Made by a program: the position numbers and the translations under genes
The notes under the pieces: model-generated
Database searches by the model: none
Seen by the model: the letters and a program-made list of their open reading frames with translations, nothing else
Told to the model about the DNA's origin: nothing
In this document: positions 36,367 to 44,288 of the stretch, piece by piece
Numbering within the stretch: position 1 is the first letter of the stretch
How the letters are laid out: each line of letters opens with the position of its first letter
NCBI GenBank assembly: GCA_017935505.1
Contig: JAGBHM010000013.1
Span: 27,594-91,593 of the forward strand
DNA length: 64,000 bases
Reading direction: 5' to 3'
Source: Bacteroidales bacterium
Lineage (GTDB): Bacteria; Bacteroidota; Bacteroidia; Bacteroidales; UBA932

Positions 36367-36408
36367 AATCCCGGAAGCACTGGAAAGTGCTCCGGGATTT
36401 TGTTTTTT
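36367..36408 (+). terminator. Rho-independent terminator of pepD
   Basis: AATCCCGGAAGCAC pairs with GTGCTCCGGGATT (one unpaired base) and is followed by TTTGTTTTTT. A smaller inverted repeat AATCCG/CGGATT lies at 36340-36356. Confidence 0.88.
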
Positions 36409-36499
36409 AGATTCATTGTGAAAAAATATTCTCCTTTTGGAGGGGTATCGCGTTATAAATTGTGTACTATATATAATAATCTATCTTAAACATTGAGTT

Positions 36500-37495
36500 A
36501 TGACACGTAGAATACTACTCTCTCTTTTGGCAGTTTTTGCACTGCTGTTTGCATCGTGTGGATCATCCTCTTCAGGAGAACTTGGCGGCAACTGGCACCG
36601 TGGGGATGGCGAATTTACCTTTACATCGTATGCCCCATTGGCAGATAAGCCTATAACTGTCTACTATTATATCCCGACAAAGGGAAATATAAAAAAGATG
36701 AGAGTGCTCTTTTCAATGCACGGCGCGCAGCGCACTTCGGCTCCAGGACTTGAAAACTGGAAGTATTTTGCAGAGAAAGAGGGATTTATAATCATCGCCC
36801 CGGAATATAGGAAACCTTATTATCAGGAGAACGGATATCAATTTGGAGGAGTGATGACAGAGAGGCTGGGAGCAGAGCTGGCTGAAAAGGAGAATTGGAC
36901 ATACAATTCCGTGGAGGAGATTTTTGACCTCTTTTTGAAAGAGACCGGAAGCAAAGTACAGACATATGATATGTTCGGCCATTCGGCAGGAGGACAGTTT
37001 GTCCACAGATTCCTGCTCTCTATGCCACAGGCTCGTGTAGGTAAGGCAATTGCAGCCAATTCAGGTAACTGGACATTTCTCTACACCGACGGACTTGTTG
37101 CAGAATCGGGAACAGTTTACGGCTGGCCATATGCTGTAAAGAATACTCCAATGGCAGATGAGTCCCACATGAAATCATTCCTCTCCCGAGACCTTACAAT
37201 TCACCTTGGAACAAATGATACTGCAACTTCCGGCAGCTATGTGCCTACAGATGAGGCTGCTCTTGCACAAGGTAAATTCAGGTATGACCGAGGCCTCAAA
37301 TTTTATGAGCATGCAAAGAAGTTGGCCGAGGAAAAGGGCTGGGAATTCAACTGGAATATAGTTGAAGTCAAAGGCGCAGGCCACTCAGGAAAAGAGATGG
37401 TCTATGGTACATGGGAGACCGACGCTGAGGGCAAAAAAATATACAGCACAGAGAATTATTCGCCGAATGGCGCCTTTGCTCTGATGTTCAAATAG
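36500..37495 (+). CDS. Alpha/beta hydrolase lipoprotein (PHB depolymerase/esterase-like)
   Basis: 331 residues. A lipobox (ALLFASCGSS) is followed by an alpha/beta hydrolase: oxyanion strand RVLFSMHGAQR, nucleophile elbow MFGHSAGGQF (GxSxG), acid region LTIHLGTNDTATSG and the catalytic histidine in VKGAGHSGKEM. The arrangement resembles extracellular esterases of the polyhydroxybutyrate depolymerase/feruloyl esterase group. It is a membrane-anchored esterase of unknown substrate, probably a single-gene unit between a terminator and the convergent yitT gene. Confidence 0.85.
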   Translation: MTRRILLSLLAVFALLFASCGSSSSGELGGNWHRGDGEFTFTSYAPLADKPITVYYYIPTKGNIKKMRVLFSMHGAQRTSAPGLENWKYFAEKEGFIIIAPEYRKPYYQENGYQFGGVMTERLGAELAEKENWTYNSVEEIFDLFLKETGSKVQTYDMFGHSAGGQFVHRFLLSMPQARVGKAIAANSGNWTFLYTDGLVAESGTVYGWPYAVKNTPMADESHMKSFLSRDLTIHLGTNDTATSGSYVPTDEAALAQGKFRYDRGLKFYEHAKKLAEEKGWEFNWNIVEVKGAGHSGKEMVYGTWETDAEGKKIYSTENYSPNGAFALMFK

Positions 37496-37519
37496 GTTGA
37501 GGAGAGTTTGCCTGTCTGC

Positions 37520-38428
37520 TTACTCTTCAATTGCTTTGAAGCCGTTGCCTATTATCTCTTTTGAATCGATAATATTGATAAAGGCTTTAGAATCAATGTC
37601 TTTAATGCGGTAGCGCAGGATTGTGGCCTCACGGCGGGTAAGAATTGTGTAGATTATCTGTCGGGAATTGCCATTATATCCTCCTTCCGCATTGATGATT
37701 GTAGCCCCCCTGTTGATTTCATGCAGAATAAACTCCTTGATCTTTTCTGTCTCATCAGAGATTATCATAAGGGTCTTGTGTGCGTTTGCGCCCTCTACCA
37801 CCAGGTCAATCACCTTGCCCTCTACAAAAATCAGAATCCATGAGTACATAGGCAGTCTCCAGTCTCCAAATGCCAATACTGTGGTGAGTGTGATGGTGCA
37901 GTCTACAATTATTACAAGTGTGCCCAGTGAGATGTGGGTATATTTGTGCAGAATCATAGAGATTATGTCGCTGCCTCCCGAAGTGGCCCTCGATTTGAAG
38001 ATCATTCCCAAACCGATTCCATATACTATACCTCCGAAGAGGGCTGAGAGCAGCTGTTCCTGCAGAAGTGCCCGCTCAGTTATTTCAGGCTCAAGCAGGG
38101 CATTGAATCCATAGAATCTGTGGACGAGCCCCATGAATACCGGTATCATGAAGGTGCAGACAACGGTCTTTACGCCAAACTTTCCGCCGAGAAAAATGAA
38201 ACCTATTATCAGTAGGGGAATATCCATACAGAGTGCAGATACCTCTGTTCTCCAGCCGAACAAATGGTGGAATACAATTGACAATCCATAAGTTCCTCCT
38301 GGTGCAAATCCATAAGGCTCAGCAAACAATACGTTTCCGAGTGCAAATATGAAGCATCCGCCTGCAAGCCATGCGTAAGTTGTGAAAAAATCTTTTGAAA
38401 ACAGTTTCTCTTTAGTAGCCAAGCCCAT
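37520..38428 (-). CDS. YitT family membrane protein (DUF2179 C-terminal domain)
   Basis: 302 residues. Five to six hydrophobic helices (FALGNVLFAEPYGFAPGG, then LLIIGFIFLGGKFGVKT, GGIVYGIGLGMIFKSRATSGG) form the YitT domain. Residues about 215-295 are the cytoplasmic DUF2179 ferredoxin-like domain (TLMIISDETEKIKEFI, then YTILTRREATILRYRIKD). The family is widespread and of unknown function, perhaps transport. It is divergent from the TPR regulator. Confidence 0.9.
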   Translation of the reverse strand: MGLATKEKLFSKDFFTTYAWLAGGCFIFALGNVLFAEPYGFAPGGTYGLSIVFHHLFGWRTEVSALCMDIPLLIIGFIFLGGKFGVKTVVCTFMIPVFMGLVHRFYGFNALLEPEITERALLQEQLLSALFGGIVYGIGLGMIFKSRATSGGSDIISMILHKYTHISLGTLVIIVDCTITLTTVLAFGDWRLPMYSWILIFVEGKVIDLVVEGANAHKTLMIISDETEKIKEFILHEINRGATIINAEGGYNGNSRQIIYTILTRREATILRYRIKDIDSKAFINIIDSKEIIGNGFKAIEE

Positions 38429-38480
38429 ATGATGAAGATATTAATTTGATATAGATTTTCATTAATTTTAAAATCGACTG

Positions 38481-38507
38481 CAAATTTAGGAAAGTTGTGT
38501 AACTTTG
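38481..38507. promoter_or_regulatory. Divergent -7 elements for yitT and the TPR regulator
   Basis: TAAATTTG on the minus strand (38481-38488) faces yitT and TAACTTTG on the plus strand (38500-38507) faces the TPR gene, 20 bases before its ATG. Neither has a clear -33 TTTG. Confidence 0.45.
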
Positions 38508-38526
38508 TTCGAATAAATATATTCAT

Positions 38527-40212
38527 ATGTTGCAAAAAATGCCCTTTTTCTTGATAATCGCTGTTGTGATGCTTTTTACATCATGTTCCGATAATGACAA
38601 AACAGATAAATTATTGGAAAAAGCGGAATCTTTACTATATGCCCAACCCGACAGTGCCCTCTCTGTAATCGGTTCCATTCCGATAAATGAGATAGTTTCG
38701 GCAAGGCAGAAGGCAGAATTCATATTGCTGTACGAGAGGATTCTTGAGAGAAATTCCATAAATCTCATAGGCGAGTCTGACATGGAGGAGGCGGTGGCCT
38801 ATTTTGAGCGGAATGGTGATGATACTAAAAGATTCTTGTCGCATTTCTATCTGGGAAGATTATACAGTATGGCCGGAAGCCACTATCAGGCTATGGAGCA
38901 GTATGTGCAGGCAGAAGGGGCTTACAGCAGAATTCAGGAGAGCGGATACAATGAAATGCTGGCCAGGCTGTATCTGTATAAAGGTGATATTCATAAAGAT
39001 CTGCTCAACTCGGCTTCGGCTCTCAAAATGTATCAGAAGGCTGCAGAATATTATAAGGAGTATGGTGGCGATGGTGAGCAGCTGATGTATACTTTGGCTA
39101 AAGTTGCGGAGGGCTATAAGGGACTGCAGCGTTACGAAGATGCGCTTGAGGCCTATGGAAGTGCTCTGGAGATGGCACTTGCCGGTGGAAAGGAGCGGGA
39201 AATTGTTGATTATACTGCTTCTGTGGCAAGTATAGGGCATTTAATGGGAGAGCCTTCAGATCTGATACTGGCCCAACTTGCTGACATATATGCAAAATAT
39301 AATAATGGTATTGTGCCTGAAGATAATTATATGTTGTTGTCGGAGCTCTATCTGGATTGTGGAAATTTGAAGGAGGCAAAGAGGTATGCGCAGATGTGTG
39401 AAGTTATGTATGATGGATATTCTCCAGTGGAGCAGGCCAATTTTGCATCGCTGATCTCTGCAATTGCCAGAAAGGAGGGAGATTATAAAAAGGCCCTGGA
39501 ATATAAAGAGTTGTATGAAAATGTGATATCCGGCATAATGGAGCAGGAAAAGAACAACTCTATAAGGGAGATGGAGCAGTTGTACTACAACAAACAGCTT
39601 ACTATAGAAAATGCTGCAATAAAGAGACAGAACAGATATCTATTTGCAATATACTCATTGCTTCTGGCCATACTCCTTTTGGGACTGGTATGGGCTGTCA
39701 TTGCATGGCGCAAGAAGATACGCGAGAAGAATGGTCAGATAGAGGAGTATCTGGCAGCAGCACATGAGGCGGAGCTCTCCAAAAACACACTTTTGGGTGA
39801 ACTTGATGTGCAGAAGGAGAAGGAGAAGCGTCTGAAGGAGCTTCTCGAAAACCGTTTTGCGGAGATAAGGGAGCTTGCCGGTACCTATTATGAGTTCGGA
39901 TATTCCAAGAAACTGCAGAAAAAGGTTGAACAGCTGCTTTCACTCCAATCATTCGGGAAGGATATGTTTGAGGTTATCGAGAATGTTGTAAATGCCAAGA
40001 ATAATGGTGCAATGGAGAAGATACGTGCCAACTATCCGTCGATTACGGAGGAGAATATAAAATTGTTGAATCTGATCTATGCCGGTTTTTCTCCTCAGGA
40101 GATAAGTGTCATACTCAACGATACTCCACAAAATATATATGTGCGCAAGAGTCGTCTGAAAAGAAAAATAGCTCCGCTGCTCGAGCAGGAACCAGAGATG
40201 AATTTCAGGTAA
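38527..40212 (+). CDS. Membrane-tethered TPR regulator with cytoplasmic helix-turn-helix
   Basis: 561 residues. A lipobox-like start (VVMLFTSCSDND) leads to about 300 residues of tetratricopeptide helices (FYLGRLYSMAGSHYQAMEQY, AYSRIQESGYNEMLARLYLY and others). A transmembrane helix at about 373-393 (IYSLLLAILLLGLVWAVIAW) is followed by a coiled coil (about 395-450) and a C-terminal LuxR-like helix-turn-helix: NLIYAGFSPQEISVILND, then NIYVRKSRLKRKI. The layout puts the TPRs in the periplasm and the DNA-binding domain in the cytoplasm. It is common in Bacteroidota; the signal and target genes are unknown. Confidence 0.85.
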   Translation: MLQKMPFFLIIAVVMLFTSCSDNDKTDKLLEKAESLLYAQPDSALSVIGSIPINEIVSARQKAEFILLYERILERNSINLIGESDMEEAVAYFERNGDDTKRFLSHFYLGRLYSMAGSHYQAMEQYVQAEGAYSRIQESGYNEMLARLYLYKGDIHKDLLNSASALKMYQKAAEYYKEYGGDGEQLMYTLAKVAEGYKGLQRYEDALEAYGSALEMALAGGKEREIVDYTASVASIGHLMGEPSDLILAQLADIYAKYNNGIVPEDNYMLLSELYLDCGNLKEAKRYAQMCEVMYDGYSPVEQANFASLISAIARKEGDYKKALEYKELYENVISGIMEQEKNNSIREMEQLYYNKQLTIENAAIKRQNRYLFAIYSLLLAILLLGLVWAVIAWRKKIREKNGQIEEYLAAAHEAELSKNTLLGELDVQKEKEKRLKELLENRFAEIRELAGTYYEFGYSKKLQKKVEQLLSLQSFGKDMFEVIENVVNAKNNGAMEKIRANYPSITEENIKLLNLIYAGFSPQEISVILNDTPQNIYVRKSRLKRKIAPLLEQEPEMNFR

Positions 40213-40394
40213 ATTTGAGATAATAATCTGATAATCAGTGATATATAAACGGAGAAGATACGTTTGCGTATAATGTATTGATTATCAGGTAGTTATATTT
40301 AAAGCAAGAAAGTGAAATAAATCAATGGCTATAATATATTGATTTTTAATTATTTAAAAAATGGACTTGCAAGCATTTAAAGGGCTGTAAATTC

Positions 40395-40423
40395 TTGATT
40401 TATGAAATGAGGTCCTATCTTTG
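40395..40423 (+). promoter_or_regulatory. Promoter of a candidate small RNA
   Basis: TTG (40395-40397), an 18-base spacer and TATCTTTG (40416-40423) match the Bacteroidota consensus. The only thing downstream before a terminator is about 80 bases of non-coding sequence. Confidence 0.6.
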
Positions 40424-40429
40424 CAACAT

Positions 40430-40507
40430 AAAAATTTGAGTAAAATAATTATTAATCATCGTATTTAAGCAAAAACAGGGCAGGCCGTCAGGTGCTGCCC
40501 TGTTTTT
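40430..40507 (+). ncRNA. Candidate small RNA or leader upstream of rpsF
   Basis: It would begin about 7 bases after the -7 element TATCTTTG (40416-40423) and end at a 13-bp hairpin (AAAAACAGGGCAG with CTGCCCTGTTTTT, 40471-40507) whose 3' side is a T-run. No start codon with a reading frame of note lies inside. The 5' part is AT-rich and unstructured by eye. It could be a free small RNA of about 80 bases, or a terminated leader for rpsF, which has its own promoter further down. The call rests on promoter plus terminator only. Confidence 0.45.
40471..40507 (+). terminator. Strong terminator hairpin before the rpsF promoter
   Basis: AAAAACAGGGCAG pairs perfectly with CTGCCCTGTTTTT across an 11-base loop. 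It insulates rpsF from upstream transcription. Confidence 0.8.
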
Positions 40508-40537
40508 GTACAGTGAGTTCATCTTAAATACTAATTG

Positions 40538-40568
40538 TTTGGTATTTAGAAAAAAATGTATATCTTTG
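40538..40568 (+). promoter_or_regulatory. Promoter of the rpsF-rpsR-rplI operon
   Basis: TTTG (40538-40541), a 19-base spacer and TATCTTTG (40561-40568): a full consensus match. The start site would be near 40575, giving a leader of about 50 bases. Confidence 0.8.
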
Positions 40569-40623
40569 CAGCCCCTTTTTAGGACAATTATATTTATTAA
40601 TCACTTTTAACAAATTACGAGAA

Positions 40624-40965
40624 ATGTTAAAACAGTACGAAACCGTTTTCATTGCAACTCCCGTTTTGTCTGAGACCCAGATGAAGGAAGCGGTAGCCAA
40701 ATATCTCGATCTCATCAAAGATAATGGTGGTGAAGTTGTATATGAGCAAGATTGGGGTTTGAGAAAACTCGCTTACCCTATCCAGAAAAAAACTACAGGT
40801 TTTTATCACCTTATTGAATTCAAAGCAAATCCTGAGTTCATCAAAACTTTGGAGATTCAGTACAGACGTGATGAGAGAATTATCAGATTTTTGACTTTTG
40901 CTATGGATAAGCATGCTGTTGCTTATGCAGAGAAAAGAAGAGCTAATCAAGCAGAACAAAAATAA
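40624..40965 (+). CDS. rpsF: 30S ribosomal protein bS6
   Basis: 113 residues. [20 protein letters not shown] opens the S6 ferredoxin-like fold, and [20 protein letters not shown] is the conserved centre that contacts bS18 and 16S rRNA helix 23. A short acidic/basic tail ends the protein. First gene of the S6-S18-L9 operon, behind a consensus promoter. It has no Shine-Dalgarno sequence, in contrast to the next two genes. Confidence 0.98.
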   Translation: MLKQYETVFIATPVLSETQMKEAVAKYLDLIKDNGGEVVYEQDWGLRKLAYPIQKKTTGFYHLIEFKANPEFIKTLEIQYRRDERIIRFLTFAMDKHAVAYAEKRRANQAEQK

Positions 40966-40967
40966 TT

Positions 40968-40975
40968 AAGGAGGT
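40968..40975 (+). promoter_or_regulatory. Perfect Shine-Dalgarno sequence of rpsR
   Basis: AAGGAGGT ends 6 bases before the rpsR ATG. Nearly all other genes in the window lack such a site, as is normal in Bacteroidota. Confidence 0.85.
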
Positions 40976-40981
40976 ATTATC

Positions 40982-41254
40982 ATGGCAAATCAAGTAAATA
41001 ACGAAATCCGTTACCTTAACCCTCCTACAGTAGAGGTTAAAAAGAAAAAATATTGCCGCTTTAAAAAAGCAGGTATCAAATATGTAGATTACAAGGATGC
41101 TGAGTTCTTGAAGAGATTCCTTAACGAGCAGGGTAAAATTCTTCCTCGCCGTTTGACCGGAACTTCTTTGAAATTCCAGAAAAAAGTGTCTCAGGCTGTT
41201 AAGAGAGCAAGACACCTTGCATTGCTACCATATGTAACAGATTTATTGAAATAA
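40982..41254 (+). CDS. rpsR: 30S ribosomal protein bS18
   Basis: 90 residues. [20 protein letters not shown] is the S18 start with its conserved CRF, and [20 protein letters not shown] with [14 protein letters not shown] is the rRNA-binding core. It pairs with bS6 on the 30S platform close to the 3' end of 16S rRNA. In Bacteroidota bS18 is one of the proteins that hold the anti-Shine-Dalgarno sequence, so the perfect Shine-Dalgarno before its own gene is notable. Confidence 0.98.
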   Translation: MANQVNNEIRYLNPPTVEVKKKKYCRFKKAGIKYVDYKDAEFLKRFLNEQGKILPRRLTGTSLKFQKKVSQAVKRARHLALLPYVTDLLK

Positions 41255-41259
41255 GGAGG
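41253..41259 (+). promoter_or_regulatory. Shine-Dalgarno sequence of rplI
   Basis: AAGGAGG overlaps the rpsR stop region and ends 9 bases before the rplI ATG. It is the second such strong site in the same operon. Confidence 0.82.
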
Positions 41260-41268
41260 AGAGATAGT

Positions 41269-41718
41269 ATGGAAATTATTTTGAAACAGGACGTTCCTCA
41301 TTTGGGACATAAAGATGATGTAGTAGTTGTAAAGAACGGTTACGCTACCAACTACCTTATTCCTCAGGGTTTTGCTATCATGGCAACTCCTTCTGCAAAA
41401 AAAGTTCACGCTGAGAACTTGAGACAAAGAGCTCATAAAGAGGCTAAATTGAGAGCTGATGCTGAGGCACTTGCAGCTAAATTGGAGGGCGTACAGGTAA
41501 CTGTTGCCACTAAAGTTAGCGCTACTGGCAAAATCTTCGGTTCAGTTAACAATATCCAGGTTGCTGAGGCTCTTGCAGCTAAAGGCTTTGAGATGGACAG
41601 AAGAAACATCACTATCGTTGGTGAGGAGAAACTTCAGGAAGTTGGCCTTTACGATGCAGTAGTTAAATGCTACAAAGATATCAAAGCAACAATTAAAATT
41701 GAGGTTGTAGCTGAGTAA
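41269..41718 (+). CDS. rplI: 50S ribosomal protein bL9
   Basis: 149 residues. MEIILKQDVPHLGHKDDVV and VKNGYATNYLIPQGFA are the L9 N-domain signature; a long central helix (residues about 45-75) joins it to the C-terminal domain (ATGKIFGSVNNIQVAEAL). Last gene of the operon, followed by a terminator. Confidence 0.98.
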   Translation: MEIILKQDVPHLGHKDDVVVVKNGYATNYLIPQGFAIMATPSAKKVHAENLRQRAHKEAKLRADAEALAAKLEGVQVTVATKVSATGKIFGSVNNIQVAEALAAKGFEMDRRNITIVGEEKLQEVGLYDAVVKCYKDIKATIKIEVVAE

Positions 41719-41737
41719 TTCAGATTACATATACTTG

Positions 41738-41768
41738 AAAAGCTGTCTGGTTTCAGGCAGCTTTTTTT
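41738..41768 (+). terminator. Terminator of the rpsF-rpsR-rplI operon
   Basis: AAAGCTGTCT pairs with AGGCAGCTTT (one mismatch) across a short loop, followed by a T-run. Confidence 0.85.
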
Positions 41769-41833
41769 ATTTTCGCTCCGGCTGAACTAAAATAGGATGG
41801 TGCTGTTTTCATATGTGCAAAAAGATCAGAACA

Positions 41834-42223
41834 ATGAAGGCACTATTATTTTTTATATTGGGACTCGCCTGCTTTTATGAAGGGGCCGATGAATCTATTG
41901 AGGGAGTCTGGCTTACCCAGAAAAAAGATTCGAAAATAGAGATAACATCCGCTCCAGACGGAACTTTCTCGGCTCAACTTGTCTGGGCGGAGGCTCCCTA
42001 CAGCAACCTTGTGGGGAAGCAGGTTATGAAGGGTGTGGTATATGACAATGCTTCCGGAAAATTCAACTGCCCGTGGATATATGATCCGAAGTTGGATATT
42101 ACTGCAAAAGGAACAGCAAGGGTCTCGGGAGACACCCTTTACATCACAGCCCGCAAAGGTATTTTTACAAAAAACGAGTTTTTTACAAGGGAGAAGCCTG
42201 CCTCTTTGGAGAAGAGACAGTAA
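41834..42223 (+). CDS. DUF2147-like small exported protein
   Basis: 129 residues from ATG at 41834; an in-frame ATG at 41813 is an alternative. The N terminus (MKALLFFILGLACFYEG) looks like a signal peptide. The body (SIEGVWLTQKKDSKIEITSA, LVWAEAPYSNLVGKQVMKG, YDPKLDITAKGTARVSGD) follows the pattern of DUF2147 beta-barrel-like proteins of unknown function. It is convergent with the acyltransferase, 6 bases between stops. Confidence 0.7.
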   Translation: MKALLFFILGLACFYEGADESIEGVWLTQKKDSKIEITSAPDGTFSAQLVWAEAPYSNLVGKQVMKGVVYDNASGKFNCPWIYDPKLDITAKGTARVSGDTLYITARKGIFTKNEFFTREKPASLEKRQ

Positions 42224-42229
42224 AATCCT

Positions 42230-43381
42230 CTATAGCTTTGCACCAAGCCATCTCCTTACCGGGATATCATATAATTTCAAACAGAGGTATGCAATGAACA
42301 GACTGGCTCCGAATACGGCGACAACCATTGGCCATGTCTGCTGCAATGTGTATAACTTATTGTCAATCAGCCACTCATAAAACAAGTACATTATCGGGTA
42401 ATGGATAATGTATATGGGGTATGAGATCTCTCCGAGCAATTTTCCGGTATCGCCGTCATTACTGGCGGCAGCTGCCGTTACAATGGCTGGGAAGAAGAGC
42501 ATTACACAGAGTACCTCGTACACTCCATTCAGTGAGAAGTGGCTGTCGGCACCCAGAAATGGAACAGAGAAGATTGCAAAGAGGGCAATGGTACATATCC
42601 AGAATGTTGCTCTCTGCGGAAGCGGTTTTTTTAAATATTTGATTGCCTGGGTGCGCTGTAGCAGCATTCCCAGTGTGAAAGGAAAGAGCATCCTGAGCAA
42701 GCCTCCAAAGAAATTTGTTGTATCAAGAGTCCATCCTACGCCTATGTTGCCATATCCTGAGGCATTTGTTGTGGCAAAGATTATAAAGCTTATTCCCAGA
42801 ATCGCAGTAAATAGCTTCAGCCATCTGGTGGAGAGGCGTCTGATGAAGATAGCGTAGAGAATGTTTCCTATATATTCGAAAAAGAGAGACCAGCTGGGAC
42901 CATTGAGAGAGAACATCTCTCCGTTACCACGAACATCGTAAGGGGCTCCTCCATATGCAGGAATGAAAAAGATGGCAAGAATCAGAGCCATAAAGAGAAA
43001 GCGTGGCGCTATATTTTCACCGGCCCAGTTGGTGCATCCTCCGACAAAGAATGCAGCGGCTCCAATAATTGCTCCCATTATAAGCATCGGGTGAAGCCTT
43101 ACCAGACGTCTTTTGAAGAATTGCAGGATTCCCATTGAACTCCATCTGTTGTCGTAGGCATAACTTATTACAAATCCCGACAACATGAAGAAGAAATCTA
43201 CAGCAAGATATCCGTGGTTGAAGGTGGTTATGCTGCCGTCGGTTGCTCCGTTGAGAGCTCCGGCGAAGGCATATCCTTCAAATATATGGTACCATATAAC
43301 CATTAATGCAGCAACCCCACGCAAGCTGTCGAGAAGTTTGTAGTGGGGTTTGGTATCTTTAAAATATGTTGTATCTGACAT
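42230..43381 (-). CDS. Acyltransferase 3 family membrane protein (OafA/YrhL-like)
   Basis: 383 residues with about ten hydrophobic helices. Family features: YKLLDSLRGVAALMVIWYH (RG and catalytic His), YLAVDFFFMLSGFVISYAY, and FKRRLVRLHPMLIMG. Members O-acylate sugars of LPS, capsule or peptidoglycan, moving acyl groups across the inner membrane. The start MSDTTYFKD at 43379-43381 was chosen; the longer frame adds 18 residues with no family support. The target sugar is unknown. Confidence 0.9.
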   Translation of the reverse strand: MSDTTYFKDTKPHYKLLDSLRGVAALMVIWYHIFEGYAFAGALNGATDGSITTFNHGYLAVDFFFMLSGFVISYAYDNRWSSMGILQFFKRRLVRLHPMLIMGAIIGAAAFFVGGCTNWAGENIAPRFLFMALILAIFFIPAYGGAPYDVRGNGEMFSLNGPSWSLFFEYIGNILYAIFIRRLSTRWLKLFTAILGISFIIFATTNASGYGNIGVGWTLDTTNFFGGLLRMLFPFTLGMLLQRTQAIKYLKKPLPQRATFWICTIALFAIFSVPFLGADSHFSLNGVYEVLCVMLFFPAIVTAAAASNDGDTGKLLGEISYPIYIIHYPIMYLFYEWLIDNKLYTLQQTWPMVVAVFGASLFIAYLCLKLYDIPVRRWLGAKL

Positions 43382-43418
43382 AGTTGTGCCATTGATGTTG
43401 TGGCACAAATGTATATAA

Positions 43419-44135
43419 TTATGGTAGAATCTCAAAGCGGCAGGTTACATTTACCGAAATTGAACTTTTGCTGATCTCGAGGGTAGGAAGGCTCTCTTCA
43501 ACCGCAGCATCGGCAGTGAGGGTTCTTTTTGCACTTTTCAGTGTGTAGTTTGCAGTTACTGGCTGTGAAAAGTTGTAGTAGTTATGTATGTAGAGAGCCT
43601 TGCCGGCCTTGCTGCCCACAGCCTCCGCCAGAATCTGGGCATTCTCTTTTGTCTTTTTTGCAGCAGAAACCAGCAGCTCATCTTTGACTTGTTTCTCCAA
43701 TTCAGGTGATATCGCAGTCCTGTTGAGCGTTACATCAGAAATCTGGATATTGTTGAGTGCATCAAAAACTGCCGCAGCCTCATCGGCGGTCTTCACCTTG
43801 AGAATATATGATTTTGTAGCCAGAATGTTGTCTTTGCGTAAGAAATATTGCCTCAGGTTACTGTCCATATCTTTTACCGTGAGGTTTTTTGCAACATCCA
43901 GATTGAGCTTTTCGAGTGCTTTTATCATCTCCCTCTCCTTTACCTCCAGGCTGTTCTTCAATTTGCTGTCCTGCTCGCGCAAAGTGATACCTATATATAT
44001 AATATCAGGGGTTATCTGTTTTTCTGCACGGGCCGATACCTCTATGTAGTTCTGGCTCTCATTGTTTTGTGCGAATCCGGTATTGACAGCTACCATCGCA
44101 ACCAATAGAATGGCTATAAATGCAATCTTTTTCAT
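43419..44135 (-). CDS. SIMPL domain (DUF541) exported protein
   Basis: 238 residues with a signal peptide ending TGFAQ. SQNYIEVSARAEKQITPDII and YIGITLREQDSK open the SIMPL domain; IQISDVTLNRTAISPELEKQ and KENAQILAEAVGSKAGKAL are internal signatures. The family forms periplasmic oligomers of unclear function linked to oxidative stress in other bacteria. It lies upstream of the acyltransferase (37 bases apart) and is divergent from the DUF2975/Xre pair. Confidence 0.9.
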   Translation of the reverse strand: MKKIAFIAILLVAMVAVNTGFAQNNESQNYIEVSARAEKQITPDIIYIGITLREQDSKLKNSLEVKEREMIKALEKLNLDVAKNLTVKDMDSNLRQYFLRKDNILATKSYILKVKTADEAAAVFDALNNIQISDVTLNRTAISPELEKQVKDELLVSAAKKTKENAQILAEAVGSKAGKALYIHNYYNFSQPVTANYTLKSAKRTLTADAAVEESLPTLEISKSSISVNVTCRFEILP

Positions 44136-44222
44136 AATAAATATTATTACGGTTATAAAAATGACGTTAAATTGTAAATTTCAATAAGTGTGCCATAATC
44201 TTGGCATGAAAATAGTAATAAA

Positions 44223-44262
44223 TTTATCGTTTTTCGATAAATATTTATACTTTTGCGATAAA
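44223..44262 (+). promoter_or_regulatory. Operator of three half-sites before the DUF2975/Xre pair
   Basis: TTTATCG (44223-44229) and CGATAAA (44235-44241) form a perfect palindrome with a 5-base centre. A third half-site CGATAAA lies at 44256-44262, exactly 21 bases (two helical turns) after the second. A TATACTTTTG run resembling a -7 element lies between them. The arrangement suits self-repression by the Xre protein encoded downstream. Confidence 0.6.
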
Positions 44263-44288
44263 TTGCAGAGATTTAAAAATTGTACCGG

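Larger units (their letters stand above)
40213..40623. other. 411-base intergenic region before the rpsF operon
   Basis: No open reading frame of note. It holds an AT-rich stretch with a 10-bp perfect inverted repeat CTGATAATCA (40228-40237) and TGATTATCAG (40279-40288), two consensus promoters (40395-40423 and 40538-40568), and between them a strong terminator hairpin. Confidence 0.8.
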
